Both the position numbers and the translations under genes were made by a program. A stretch of 64,000 nucleotides of DNA from Misgurnus anguillicaudatus (Eukaryota > Chordata > Actinopteri > Cypriniformes > Cobitidae), in the NCBI RefSeq assembly GCF_027580225.2, contig NC_073341.2:13942501-14006500 (forward strand), in the 5' to 3' direction. The notes below the pieces were generated by a model. The model searched no databases and was not told where the DNA came from. It was given only the letters and a program-made list of their open reading frames with translations. Positions within the stretch are counted from its first letter, which is position 1. The number at the start of each line of letters is the position of its first letter. Below are positions 10,146-20,935 of this stretch, one piece after another.

Positions 10146-10889
10146 TTCTGTTGGGTGGTGCGATGGCAATATTATGTATAGTATATTAATGATAGACAAT
10201 GTAGGTCTATGGATTATAAATAGGTCTAAAGATTATAATTGCTCTGATCACTCTGGGTTGGTGTTTGTGCTGTGTGTGTGTCTGCTCTCACCTGTTGGGC
10301 GTGTGCGCTGTTCTGACAGCTCACGCTGTTTTGACAGCTGCCACGTGCTAATCTGTCTGCCCCGCCCTTCTCGTCTCCTCTGTCATTATCTCATTAGTTT
10401 CACACCGGTGCTCACTTCTCTCTCTAATTCCCTGTTCTTTTATTCCCCGTGTTTCTCTCATTCCTTGTCAGTCCGTACTGGTTGACTCCTGTGATTTGTC
10501 TCGCAGCTAATCATAGTTTTGTAATTTTCAAGTTTCTAGAAGTCAAGTCTTGTTTGTTATCTGTCTTCTCGTCCCATGCTCTTCAGGCTCCCGGATTGTG
10601 CTTCGGTTTTCTTTTTCTCTCGTCTTCTCAGTGCATCTTGGTTTGTAGGAGCATTATCTGAGTCTACCAACATCTCACCAGTGACGGCAGGAGCTCTTAA
10701 CTTTCTGCCCGCTCTGGAGGAGTAAAGACACTGTCCAGCGTGTCCGTGCTGATTGTTTTTCCTTTGTTGGGGACTCATTATCCAGTTCAGCTCACCTGTG
10801 CTTGTTGCTCCCCTCCTGTTTTGAGACTTTTGATTTAATAAACTGTTTTCTGCACTCCCGCATCTGAGTCCGTTACTGCACCCATGACA
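10146..10889 (+). mobile_element. Probable solo LTR (Gypsy-like), 5' boundary uncertain
   Basis: The block from about 10250 is pyrimidine-rich and contrasts with its AT-rich flanks. AATAAA at 10837-10842 is followed by a short tail ending CCCATGACA, as at the U5 end of many fish Gypsy LTRs. GATAG follows at 10890-10894, and GATAG also occurs at 10141-10145 and 10191-10195, giving a candidate 5-bp duplication. However, the sequence after neither left copy begins with TG, so the start is unresolved. No internal region or second LTR is present. Confidence 0.45.
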
Positions 10890-10894
10890 GATAG

Positions 10895-11320
10895 GTTTGT
10901 GTTGAAGCAATTAAAGTGCCTCTCTTTCTATTCCTCTCTTGCAGATTAAAAGAGCTTAATCCATCATTATTTCAGATTAATTTACTCTATCTTAGCTTCA
11001 ATTCATCATTTATACTGTACATATACAGATGTATATAAACATGTATGACATTGCAAATCAGTCAAGATCGTTAATTGAATAATACTTATTGTTTATTCCT
11101 TTATTTCAGAAACCAGATAAACAGATCACACACCACCTAATTTTCCCCCAAATTGCATGTGGAATTTGGCTATGAGAATGCTTGGAAGATTTTTGACCAG
11201 AGGATGTCACCAATATAATGTATTGTATATATTTATAAAACGGTAAGGTTCAGTCTTTGTGATAATAACGCTATTTTTTATAGTGTATAGTACAATAAAT
11301 AGAGGCAGAGCCGTATAGCC
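10895..11320. other. AT-rich spacer
   Basis: No coding or repeat boundary found. A degenerate GAACCGGTTCACGGAACG block, reminiscent of a hAT end, starts just after it near 11337. Confidence 0.4.
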
Positions 11321-11633
11321 ATTTTAACCAAGGCTTTGAACCGGTTCACGGAACGAAAACCAGAAACTTTTGATGTTTTGCAAGGAACAGAAACGAAACC
11401 AGAAACTTTCAAAATAATATTTGTTCCGGAACAGAATCGTTCATTTAAAATAATGGTAACCGGTTAATACCATTTTTTTAACCTTTTTTTTTACAAGATT
11501 TTTGTGCAATACTCGGTAAAGTTAACTTCCGGTCGTCGCTGACTCATCGAAATGAGAAGCTTGCCACCAGCAGACCTGCCAACCTTTACGCATTTTGCGT
11601 AACAGATACGCATTTAGACATCAAACTACGCTG

Positions 11634-13138
11634 CATGGGCGAGGCTAGCCCCTTTTTAGGGGTGCTTCAGCACCCCTAAAAAGGAGCTCAGCACCCCTAA
11701 AACTTGGGGCAAGAAATTTAATTATTCTAAAATGTTCTTTCGTATTTGACCTGGTTAAATAATGTCCAAAACATACTCCGTAGTTTGTGGTTTAAAATGT
11801 ATAATAAGGTAGAAAATGAAAACCTCCCCGCTTATCAAATGGTGTCATCCTCTTCTTCTACTTCTCTGTACCTGCATTGCTTAGCCCGACCGTCATTCAG
11901 CCCGAAACACACACGCAGAGTGAGAATCAGTTAAAAGTGTTGTGATGCAACTTTTTTGTTCAAATCTTACAAAATGTGTACGTTATGCTTATAATGAGCG
12001 AGTACATCACGAATCAATCTTTCAAGCCGTGTTTTTGTCTTATAATGAATCACCATGGTACACGTATAATAAGTGTTTATTTTCGGATTACTTTAGTCCG
12101 GCGGGTACCCGCGTGCTGCGGAGTAGCAAAGTACCTGGGTGACTCGTCCATAGACTAAACGGGGAGAAGTAGCGCCGGTTACAATGTTCTTCCGCAAGAC
12201 GCATGCAGTGCGTCTCAGTGGGTAGTTGCATACGTGTGTCTCTGTTGTTAAAGTTTATTGTATGATTTATCGTTAATTTGAGACTTATTTTAACAATCGG
12301 GAGACATGTAAACATGACATCACGTGCGTCTTTTCTGGTCAGTCGTCATGAAAACATGGCGTTTGGAACAGAGTGAAAACAAACTACATATCACTGTATA
12401 CCAACAGGCTACCGGTAAGTTATGTGTGAAATCACTGACTGTCTGACTATCAAACTAGACAATAAATATATTTTTTTTAGTTTGTCACATGTAGACTAAT
12501 ATGAAGGGGATAACGTATTTAACCGTTAGTGCAGGAGTCACAAGTGTTTTGTTTTAGACATATAGTAAAGGTAATGGTTCAAGGACTGTTAAAAGAAAAG
12601 CTGCAAATTAACAAACTATTAATAAACCTACCATATGTTGTAGGCATAAAAGTTATAAATTAGGAGATTTGTCATTTTGACAAAGGATTAAAACAACACA
12701 CTGTATATCTACATAAAACCATGCCCACACTGCTGCTGTAGCCCACCTTTTGTCCTGAGACTTTAATATGGCATTAATGGCAAAAATGTGCTAGCTCACC
12801 ATTAATTAGAAATAAAAAGGTTGGCAAAAAAATGCATCTGAAAACTCATAAGATTGATGCTTTAAAATATGTTATATTAAAAAAATTCTAAGGGGGAGCA
12901 TGCTCCCGGACCCTAGAGGGGTAATATTCTTCTCATCTTTTTCACCCCTGACCCAGTTTCATGCCTGAAAGGTCTCCAAAAAAATCTTTATTTTGGAGTT
13001 AGTTGAACCAATGTTAAAATGATAGCTATTTTACAATAGACATATTATTGGTTTCTGTAGGAAAAAAGAGTGGGTGGTGGCAGCGGAGCTCATTGGGTGC
13101 TCAGCACCCCTAAAGCTCTAACCCTAGAATCGCCTCTG
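11634..13138. mobile_element. Nested hAT-type element, 1.5 kb
   Basis: The element begins CATGGGCGAGGCTAGCCCC and ends CTAGAATCGCCTCTG, imperfect inverted repeats of the CAGRGGCG...CTAG type seen in fish hAT elements. An exact 8-bp duplication CTACGCTG lies at 11626-11633 and 13139-13146. AGCACCCCTAAA motifs occur near both ends. Only short frames exist inside, so it is non-autonomous. It sits inside the 3.4 kb element and is younger than it. Confidence 0.8.
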
Positions 13139-14104
13139 CTACGCTGCTACGATTTGTCACTTCAAAATACGCGAAAAGCCTTTGGTGGCTTTGAGTTAAA
13201 CTGTATGTGCATTTGCGCACTAGGCAACTCGTCTATCTGTGTAACCGCATTGGGCAGCAACCTGTTGGGAAAAGACGACGTCGACCAATCATAGCGCTAG
13301 TTTTAAACTCTTCAAAGCGGAGAGCGGGGAGCCGTCGAAGCGAATAACGAAAATAACGAAATTGTTTTTCATCCCAGTCCATCTTCATACTGTGACTTGT
13401 TTTACAAGGGAGGATGGTTCTAAACACCGTTTTTAAAGGTAAATGGGCAGGGTATGGGAATTGTGAATTGGATCCATTGTAATAAGCCTGCCAACCAGGG
13501 GCGTCTAGACGCCTTTTACTGTTGTACGTGCCCCAGTGTAAATCTGTTGTACCCAGTGTCTTATGTTGTGCCTCAAGTTTAAGCTTTTACTTTATTTGCC
13601 AGTATATTCATTTACATTGTTAATCGCGCCAAAAAAACTGAGCTATATGAACCGTAATTCACGCTTGTAAACACGTTGCAGTCCCACAAGACAAACTGGC
13701 GCGAGCACGCAGAAATCGATGTCCGCGAGCGGAGCCTCCGGTTTACTTTTTGTAGCACTCTGCCGCCGCTCACTCAGAAGAGCATGTGATGTGAGGCACG
13801 CGAGAAAACATGACAAAACAAAAGTACGCTTCTGAATTTAAATCAATCTTATTCTTACTCGATTGTTACTGGCTCCTGTCGATGTACATCAGATTTTTTT
13901 GTGCAGAGCAGGGAAATAGAAGCAGAAAGTATAGATGATGAGGGAGCTCAAACAAACTATATGCTCAGCCAGTCAAAACCAAGTATAGAGGTTTGCATTA
14001 TTGCTTAGAAAATCAATGTTTGTGTACTGTTCTGTATTGTCAGATATGACATTACTGTTTAGTTCACTAGATCTACTTTAGGACACTACATAAACAGTTG
14101 GCAT

Positions 14105-14413
14105 CACTGCTGAAAAAAAGCAGTATACCAGCAAGACCAGCATATGTTGTGTTTTGTTGCTGGTTTAGCTGGTGGTCATCAGCATACCAGCATCACCAAG
14201 ACCAGCATGTGTTGTGTTTTGTTGCTGGTTTGCTGGTGACCAGCATAGACCAGCTTAATTCTCATGATGATTTGGTGCTGGTTTAGCTGGTGGTGGTCAT
14301 CATCAGCATACCAGCACCACCAAGACCATGTTGTGTTTTGGTGCTGTATGCTGGTGTCCACCAGCTAAACCAGCATGGGAATCAGTCTGGTTTATGCTGT
14401 TTTTTCAGCAGGT
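14105..14413. repeat. CTGGTTTAGCTGGT-type palindromic MITE
   Basis: Multiple direct and inverted copies of CTGGTTTAGCTGGTG, CATACCAGCA and AAGACCAGCAT. The outer ends ACTGCTGAAAAAA and TTTTTTCAGCAG are inverted. This is a familiar fish repeat built from a short CCAGCA core. Non-coding. Confidence 0.75.
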
Positions 14414-15034
14414 TTAAACACTATGCTGATAAAATACACAAAAGGATCATTCAAATATGTTTTTTATTGTAGTAGCAGCTAAGTAATGTTATTGTAAATT
14501 TTTGTAAAAGACTCATTATCATCAGTACTGTAGAATGCACATTTGCTAACATGGCATTTATGCATTAAAACATAGTAATACTGTTCATGTTAGGTATGTT
14601 AAAGAAAAAGTAGTGGTAGGCCTGCTGTGCCCCATTAGAGGTTCATGTCAACGTGCCTGCTGGAATATAAAGCAAGGACATAGCATGCTATTTGTTGATT
14701 GTTATTTATAATGTCCCATGTATTTAAGACATATGCCATAAGCATATTGTTTAATAGGCATATTTTTGGAGGTTGCCTTTTCATTAAATGAGTTCTTCAT
14801 AGCCTACTTTTATGTTGAAAGACTAGATATGGTGGTGAGTGGGAACAATTTGCTTAGTAATAAGTTGTAGTAATAAGTCATAAGTAAGCATGTGAACTCA
14901 ATCACTACTGATCAGCAACTGTGCCTGACCTCGCGCCGCGACGCTGCGGTAAGTTGCTACTCAAAAAAAAATTCCAAGGTTGGCAGGTCTGCACCAGCAA
15001 GTAGCCTACTCAAGCCTAAGTCTCTAAAGCTCAA

Positions 15035-15643
15035 TAGTGATGGGCAGTCCGGCTCTTTTCATAGATTCGGCTCTTATGGCTCGGCTCCCTTAGAAGAGTC
15101 GGCTCTTACGGCTCCGACTCCGGCTCTTTATTTAGTATCACTGGGAGATTTATTTTTTTAGCCCAATTTAGCAGTTGTGAACGGTTTGTGTGTTGGTATG
15201 CAATTTTCGAATCAATTGTTTTTATAAAAGCCTTATTTTTTATGATTTTTTTTGTTAGAAAAAATACAGAGTTACTATTATTTAACATTATAATAAAACT
15301 TTAATTGAACAATAAGCATAGAACCACAGCAAACAAACCTAATAAATAAAGGCAAAATTAGTATTTTTCAGTTTTCACTCATGACTTAACTTTCTTCTTT
15401 TTTGGGGGGGGGGATGCCTACACTTTCTCCCAACGTGCTTACATTTAAATCCTGCTTCCCCGCCTCTCTCTATCGCTTTGTGTACCTGGCCTATACCACT
15501 ACACTGGCTTTTTGGAGCGTCTATCCCCCTTTCTTTTTTCACATAATGGTATAATCCTAGTCTGTTTTCCCATTTGATTGGATGCATCGTATGCCACATA
15601 CAAATAGGTCCTGCCCATCACTAATGCCCATCACCCATCACTA
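15035..15643. mobile_element. hAT-type MITE
   Basis: TIRs are TAGTGATGGGCAG and CTGCCCATCACTA. Flanking octamers AAGCTCAA (15027-15034) and ATGCTCAA (15644-15651) match at 7 of 8. The right terminus carries an extra partial copy (CCCATCACCCATCACTA). Internal GGCTC repeats give a GC-rich left part and the right part is AT-rich. No transposase frame. Confidence 0.8.
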
Positions 15644-15714
15644 ATGCTCAATCATAAGAGGTAAATATTGTAGGCTACCCAGTATTTCAAGATGTTTGTT
15701 TTTTACTAATTAGT

Positions 15715-15800
15715 GGTGTAACGGATCACAATTGATTCGAAATCCGTACAGATCACGACCCACGGTTCGGCTCACATGCGATTCACAGATAAATACACAA
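15715..15800. repeat. One-ended hAT-like terminus
   Basis: TAGTGGTGTAACGGATCACA followed by degenerate GATTCGAAATCCG and CACGGTTCGG resembles the ends of a common fish hAT MITE. No matching right end or duplication was found. Confidence 0.35.
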
Positions 15801-15872
15801 ATTTAAATAGGGTGAACGTTGATTGTTTGCACATGTTTGTGGATTTAAGTTTTTATTTTATTCGTTGTTAAT

Positions 15873-16197
15873 TTGGTTTATTTAATTGGGAGCAGTATGC
15901 ATGTATTTATGATTAGTGTGGCCTTGGCGCTGGTTGGATTGGTGCTGGCGGGCGAAGCAGTTGAAGACCAACTGGCTTCTATGGTGTCGAGCCGGACTTA
16001 TTCAAGAGACTTCTTGCTATCGCTACGATATGATAATCACGTCGCTGATTTAAATATTCCAGTAAGTGGATATTTGCGCAAAAAAAGGAGATCAAGAATT
16101 AAGAAGCGAGGGTTGAGGGGAGGAATTCGCAACAGATTGCAGAGGCGAGGAAGCCGTCACCCCCTTCCAGTGATCAGGCTGTCTAATGTGAGATCTC
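15873..16197 (+). pseudogene. Non-LTR retrotransposon ORF N-terminal fragment
   Basis: A 128-codon plus frame carries a very basic segment (RKKRRSRIKKRGLRGGIRNR) followed by a LSNVRSLK block. Arginine-rich linker, then a NVRSL motif, is how many fish LINE polyproteins enter their endonuclease domain. The match stops exactly where a TTAAAGG terminus begins at 16198, so the remaining codons of the frame are repeat sequence. The hydrophobic first 30 residues look like a signal peptide but are probably incidental. No catalytic endonuclease residues are retained. Confidence 0.5.
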
Positions 16198-16519
16198 TTA
16201 AAGGAATAGTCTACTCATTTTCAATATTAAAATATGTTATTACCTTAGAGAATTGTTGATACATCCCTCTATCATCTGTGTGCGTGCACGTAAGCGCTGG
16301 AGCGCGCTGCGACACTTCGATAGCATTTAGCTTAGCCCCATTCATTCAATGGTACCAATCAGAGATAAAATTAGAACTGACCAAACACATCAACGTTTTT
16401 CCTATTTAAGACGAGTAGTTATACGAGCAAGTTTGGTGGTACAAAATAAAACGTAGCGCTTTTCTAAGCGGATTTAAAAGAGGAACTATATTTTATGGCG
16501 TAATAGCACTTTTGGGAGT
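16198..16519. repeat. TTAAAGG-ended repeat segment
   Basis: Starts TTAAAGGAATAGTCTACTC, the same type of terminus as the TTAA-flanked elements, but no inverted partner is found. It merges with the gag-like sequence near 16520. It may be the non-coding flank of the DIRS-like element or a truncated MITE. Confidence 0.4.
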
Positions 16520-17165
16520 ACTTAGACTGGCCTGAAAAGTCCGCTCCCCTTCTCCTTCTCATAATGGGAGAGGGAGGTTGTTTCTGCGCCGAGTCGAAGG
16601 AGCAGACGGGGGCAGCCGGCGCTGGGGGGTGAGATGCAGGTCGCTTGCGCCGGGGCATGATCTGAGCGATCGCTTCCGTCTGCTTCTGGGCGGCGGAGAT
16701 CTGCTGGGCGAAGGACTCCACCGACTCGCCAAAGAGACCGGTCTGGGACACTGGAGCGTCTAAGAACTTGTTCTTCTCCGCATCCGACATGTCCGCTAAA
16801 CACAGCCATAGGTGGCGTTCTTGGACCACCAGCGTGGACATGGCACGACTTATCGCCTGCGCTGTCACCTTCGTTGCATGGAGAGCCAGATCAGTGGCAG
16901 CCCGGAGCTCCGAGTGGACAGGCGACTCGTGTCCTCCCTCGTGCAGATCCCTCAAGGCCTTCGCTTGCTGAACCTGCAGCAATGCCATTGCGTGCAGGGC
17001 TTAAGCCGCCTCTCTGCATGCCTGGTGGGCAGCGCCCGTTAAACCGGACGACTGTCTGCAAGCACGGAAGGGGAGGGTTGGGCGGTCCTTCCAGGAGGGA
17101 GCGGTGGCCGGACACAGCTGCATCGCGACCCCCCGCTACACGGGAGGGATCCCCGTATAACCCGT
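16520..17165 (-). pseudogene. DIRS-like retroelement gag relic
   Basis: The minus frame from about 17165 reads through PSWKDRPTLPFRACRQSS, a frameshift near 17045 and AAHQACREAA. An in-frame TAA follows at 17003-17001. It then reads ALHAMALLQVQQAKALRDLH, later VVQERHLWLCLADM and FLDAPVSQTGLFGESVESFA. This block order is what I remember from the Gag-like ORF of fish DIRS1-type (tyrosine-recombinase) retrotransposons. The piece lacks RT, RNase H and recombinase. Its high GC contrasts with the flanks. One stop and one frameshift make it dead. Confidence 0.6.
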
Positions 17166-17180
17166 CGGGTCACCCGTGGA

Positions 17181-17841
17181 TTCACACTGCGTGATTATCT
17201 GGGGAAGGGTTCAGTCGCTGCTGTTTCAGACTGCATGATGGATTGGCGACAAGGGTTTTCATACTGCATGACTTTACCGTAAGAAGAATCGCCGATAACT
17301 TTTTCCCGGTCCGCAAACTACGTCTCAAACGCACGCGAGAAGTGACGCGAAGGAAACAGCGCGAGGTCACGCGTGCAAGACCGGAGTTCTCACGTGAGAC
17401 TGGGATTATTATTAAAAATAGTCACCCGCAAGAAGTTTACCATACAAATTGCATGTGCGCTCATTTGCAGCAGAAAGAAGAAGAAATAAAAATTATGAAG
17501 AAGGAAATGTTTTGAGAGACTCCTCCCCGAACTTCCAGCTGTCATGTATTTGCTCTCTCATTGGATGTAGGTCATCGCCGATGTTATTGTCAGTCAAAAC
17601 ACATTTCACACGGCATGATTTTGAATCGCCGACCGGTCCAGATATTTAGCATGCCAAATATCTCACGGGTGTCGGCGACTCGTCGGCGATCCTCTCAGAA
17701 CGCTTCTTTTATAATTCACACTGTGTGATTGTCACTCGCGTGCACGAGCATCGATTTGCCTGTGATTTCGGGCATTTGTCGGCGATATCTCAAAACCTGT
17801 CGCCGAGTCAAAATCAGGGCTAAAATCGTGCAGTCTGAACT
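17181..17841. mobile_element. Inverted-repeat MITE with CGCCGA motifs
   Basis: Imperfect inverted ends: TTCACACTGCGTGATTAT on the left and AAAATCGTGCAGTCTGAA on the right. Recurrent TCGGCGAT and GTCGCCGA motifs are spread through both halves. It abuts the gag relic directly. No duplication could be defined. Confidence 0.55.
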
Positions 17842-18446
17842 CGGCATAAGCGAGTTCCCAATTCGTGAGAGGGAACTTTTGAACTCAATTACATATCCAT
17901 CTCTATCAAAGATTTAAAAAATCATGTCCATTAAAACTTGCAGAGGTAATCAAAAAAGAGAACATGGCTCCATATTTTCCCCAAATTGTGTTTTGCATTC
18001 CGATTCGAGTTTGTAAAAGTGTGTACTTATCTCATCCGTGTTAATGCTGTGCTGCATGCAGTCTGAAATATTGGAATGTTGAGGTAGTAATATTGCTTGG
18101 CAAGACTGCTAGCTTGTTAACAAACAAACACAGCCCATCTGTTGAACATATTTAAAACAGTTTGTTTTGCACCTTGAACTCAGAGCATGTTAAAGTGGCC
18201 TGTGGTATCAGTGAGGGAAAACTCACTTATCATTCTGGAATGTAGTTCAACGGTCAAATCTTATTTGTTGTTATGAATTAATAACTTTTCTACAATAGAG
18301 GACATTAGGTGAAATCAGACTTCTAAATAGGCTTTTTAATTTTTTATAAGATTAGCCTACATATAGACATCATTGGATGCTGATAACTGGTCTTGAGCCT
18401 CATCCTCATTGCTGAAGCTGAATTGGCCCATGTTTACCACTCATCA

Positions 18447-18591
18447 AAACAATTCAGGTCCTGGAGGGTTACTGTGCTGCAGAGCTACTCCAACCCTAAT
18501 GAAACACATCTGAAATTTTTAAACACAATCTTGAGAATTACTTGAAATTGACATGCCAGGTGTGTTTGATTAGAATTGGACCTAAACTCTG
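18447..18591. repeat. GGTCCTGGAGGG-type fish repeat
   Basis: GGTCCTGGAGGG, CTGCAGAG, CCAACCCTAAT and CCAGGTGTGTTTGATTAGAA in this order are a very common dispersed repeat in cyprinids, as I recall. The ends are imperfectly inverted. Non-coding. Confidence 0.6.
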
Positions 18592-18825
18592 GCTGTGTCC
18601 AAAAGCTTAGGCAGCTGACTTGCTGACTCGATACCCAAGGCAGTGACTTTGGAGGCAGCATTTGTGCATGAATGTAGGGCTGTCACAATGATTAAATAAT
18701 CGTACTTGAAATATAAATAGAGAGCGCATTCACAATAACCAGTAACATAACAAATGATCTGCTAGAAATGCAATCAAAAGTTATTAAAAGTTAATATTTA
18801 ACTTACATTTATACAAAACTGTGCT

Positions 18826-19230
18826 TTCCAGAAAATGTTCTTCTTCAAATATATAAACATACAATATACCAAATGAAAGAACAGACCCTCTGCTTTCAAA
18901 CAAAAAAAACCCGTTTCATCCAACCTTCAGTAGTTCTTTTGTAATCAGCTTTTGAATATGGGTAGGTTTCTGCAAAAACACCAAATTTTGAGCAAAAAGC
19001 AGAGATAATTCAATTTTTGTGACGGACTTTTCATGGAGATCCCATTCAGAGCGATCTTTAAAACAGACACGGACATGCAGCAGCTTGCCATAGGGCAATA
19101 CTTCCGGTTTTAAAAAGTTGCGGACCTAGTGGATAATAGCGGTATTGCGGAAAGATGGAAATACTCGTCATTGGCGGGGAAGCGTTTTCTCTTGATTGAC
19201 GAGATATCTCAATGGCGGGGAAAGAGTTAA
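18826..19230 (-). mobile_element. Truncated copy of the CTCTTTC/TTAA family (copy 1)
   Basis: Shares long blocks with 54908-55384 and (inverted) 35250-35726, such as CCAGAAAATGTTCTTCTT, GCTTTTGAATATGGGTAGG and GGGGAAGCGTTTTCTCTT. It ends GGGGAAAGAGTTAA at 19230. The other end is missing, being cut at about 18826. Confidence 0.8.
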
Positions 19231-19404
19231 TGGCCGCTTTCATGCACGGAAGGCAGTAAAATATATAAAAATATTATCAGTAAAATTCATCAGCCCATCG
19301 TTTGTTTAGTTTTCTTCATTTTTGACCAATATATTATACTCGAAAGACAAATGAAAAGAGTCAGACAAAGAGTTTGTAACAATGGCTCTTAAAGGAATAG
19401 TTCA

Positions 19405-20337
19405 TAGCCTGGGTGCCAGCCGATCTTAGCCCCGCCCACAACATTTTGAGAACGGGAAGATCGGTCTGGGGTTTCGCTGTTGAGGAGCTACTATGCTAGA
19501 CCCAAAGCTGGTCGAACCAATCAAATTGTCAGGGCGGGCTTTATACGATGATGGACAGATGATCAACAGTAACGTAATGAACCACGTCACTAAAGAGCGC
19601 GTGTGTTGAATCTGTTTACAACGAAATGGCTGCCGCTGTAGAATTCAGATGTGTGGATTCTGACATTGAGTCCATTCTAAGAAATTCGGCAAACGTTTCA
19701 TTTATCAGCTAGCTCCGATGGTCGTTATGAAGATAGGACATGAAAACCCTATTGTCATTGTTGTTTCTCCTTTGGTCGCACTTATGGAGGACCAAGTTAA
19801 AGAAGCAACTGAAATGGGTATCACGGCGATGCAACTCGGCGTGCACGATGAGATGGATATAATTAGTGGTCGTTGCCAGCGTCTTTTCGGAAGCCCGGAA
19901 TCGTGGCTGCTGAATAAGTGGAGGGACATGCTAGGCTCCGATATTTTCAAGCCAACGTAATGGGTATCATCGTGGATGAAGTTCACCTAACGTACAAATG
20001 GTAAGAGATAGTCTTACTCTATGACTTAGTAAATACTTAATGTTGTGATATAAACGAAATGTTGTAAACATAGTAGGTGTTGATGTACGTTCGCTAACTC
20101 AGACTTAGTATAATCACAATGTTAGTGTCATTGTAGCGAAATAACTAGCTGTTCGGTCAGGCTGCAAAAGACGTAATTTCAACATACGTCACACACTCCG
20201 TTGCTCTGATTGGTCGTAGGTCTATCCAATTGAGTGCAGAGGCATTTTTCGGTTTAGACACGCCTCATAATTATAGCTCAATGGAGCGGTATCAGACTCA
20301 AATTCTGACTAGAATTGAGTATGACAACGTCAGGTTA
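19405..20337 (+). mobile_element. Helicase-exon-bearing TIR element, 933 bp
   Basis: Begins TAGCCTGGGTGCC and ends ACGTCAGGTTA, giving short terminal repeats TARCCTG. The exact 9-bp direct repeat AATAGTTCA lies at 19396-19404 and 20338-20346, inside a familiar MITE whose uninterrupted sequence is predictable, so the boundaries are secure. The interior has a short first-exon-like frame, then a RecQ-like helicase exon with a splice donor. It is an internally deleted, non-autonomous copy of something larger that encoded a helicase. Confidence 0.75.
19626..20000 (+). pseudogene. RecQ-like SF2 helicase exon relic in a mobile element
   Basis: ATG at 19626 opens MAAAVEFRCVDSDIESIL. At about 19682 the helicase frame takes over out of phase with FGKRFIYQLAP, where the Walker A lysine survives but the upstream glycines are lost. 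Then come IVIVVSPLVALMEDQVKEA (motif Ia), CQRLFGSPESWLL and, after a one-base loss near 19955, GIIVDEVHLTYKW (DEVH motif II). The exon ends at TACAAATG before GTAAGA, a good donor. Motifs III-VI are absent. Known family: RecQ-like SF2 helicases, expanded in fish and associated with some DNA transposons (AcademH-type elements encode an SF2 helicase). Which applies here is inference. Confidence 0.7.
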
Positions 20338-20436
20338 AATAGTTCACACAAAAAATACAATTCTGTCATCATTTATTCACCTTCATGTTGTTTTAAACCT
20401 GTTTAAGATTCTCTATTCTGTTGAACACAAAAAATA

Positions 20437-20935
20437 CATTACTGTGCAAAAGTCTTAAGCCACCATGCTACCATTAGATTAGTTGTTTTTGCAATGTTAT
20501 AGTGATCATATATAATTATTTCTCAGTCTCTTTAATAGAATACAACCAGAAAATACAATAAATGTGTATATAGTATTAAAAACTGTATAAAAATGTAAAA
20601 GGATGTTAACTGAAGTTTTTAGGGTAAACTCCCCTTCCACTTGAGCAAATAGCAGGAAACTGCAGGATCTCTTAAACCTAAATAAAATAAAATCCTAATT
20701 TCTAATTTTAAAGAAATTAGACTTTTTACTTCATTCTGCTCAACAACGCTTAAGATGTGTGTGCACCATGCCTAAAGAAGACATTCAGTCCTGAAAATTA
20801 TTATTATTATTTGTATTCCTGTATTTTCTGTTTGTATCTTAATAAAATAGATTAAAAAAATAAATATGGATGGACATTAAAACTTCTAAAACAACAAGTC
20901 TGGTGGTGGTGGCCTAAGACTTTTGCCCAGTACTG
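20437..20935. mobile_element. Tc1/mariner-type MITE
   Basis: TIRs contain ACTGTGCAAAAGTCTTA on the left and TAAGACTTTTGCCCAGTACTG on the right, flanked by TA (20435-20436, 20936-20937). CCACCA / TGGTGG continue the inversion. It interrupts the TTAAAGG element. No transposase. Confidence 0.75.

Larger units (their letters stand above)
11571..14991. mobile_element. 3.4 kb TIR element with 6-bp target duplication
   Basis: Ends are CAGACCTGCCAACCTT and its exact inverse AAGGTTGGCAGGTCTG (16 bp perfect). CACCAG flanks both sides (11565-11570 and 14992-14997). The interior holds no transposase frame I recognise. Near 13810 an ATG opens MTKQKYASEFKS and then drifts, followed by a T-rich tract and CAG resembling an acceptor. 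A hAT element (11634-13138) and a CTGG-rich palindrome (14105-14413) are nested within. A 6-bp duplication does not fit hAT (8 bp). IS3EU or Dada-like groups are possible by duplication length only. Confidence 0.75.

Noticed and set aside
15873..15960. Signal-peptide-like hydrophobic start of the 15873 frame
   Set aside because: The downstream part is a LINE linker. The hydrophobic run is more likely non-coding sequence read in frame.
19718..19960. Helicase frame as a functional host gene
   Set aside because: Only the region from the end of motif I to motif II remains, with a frameshift before DEVH and an out-of-phase upstream join. It is enclosed by target duplications.
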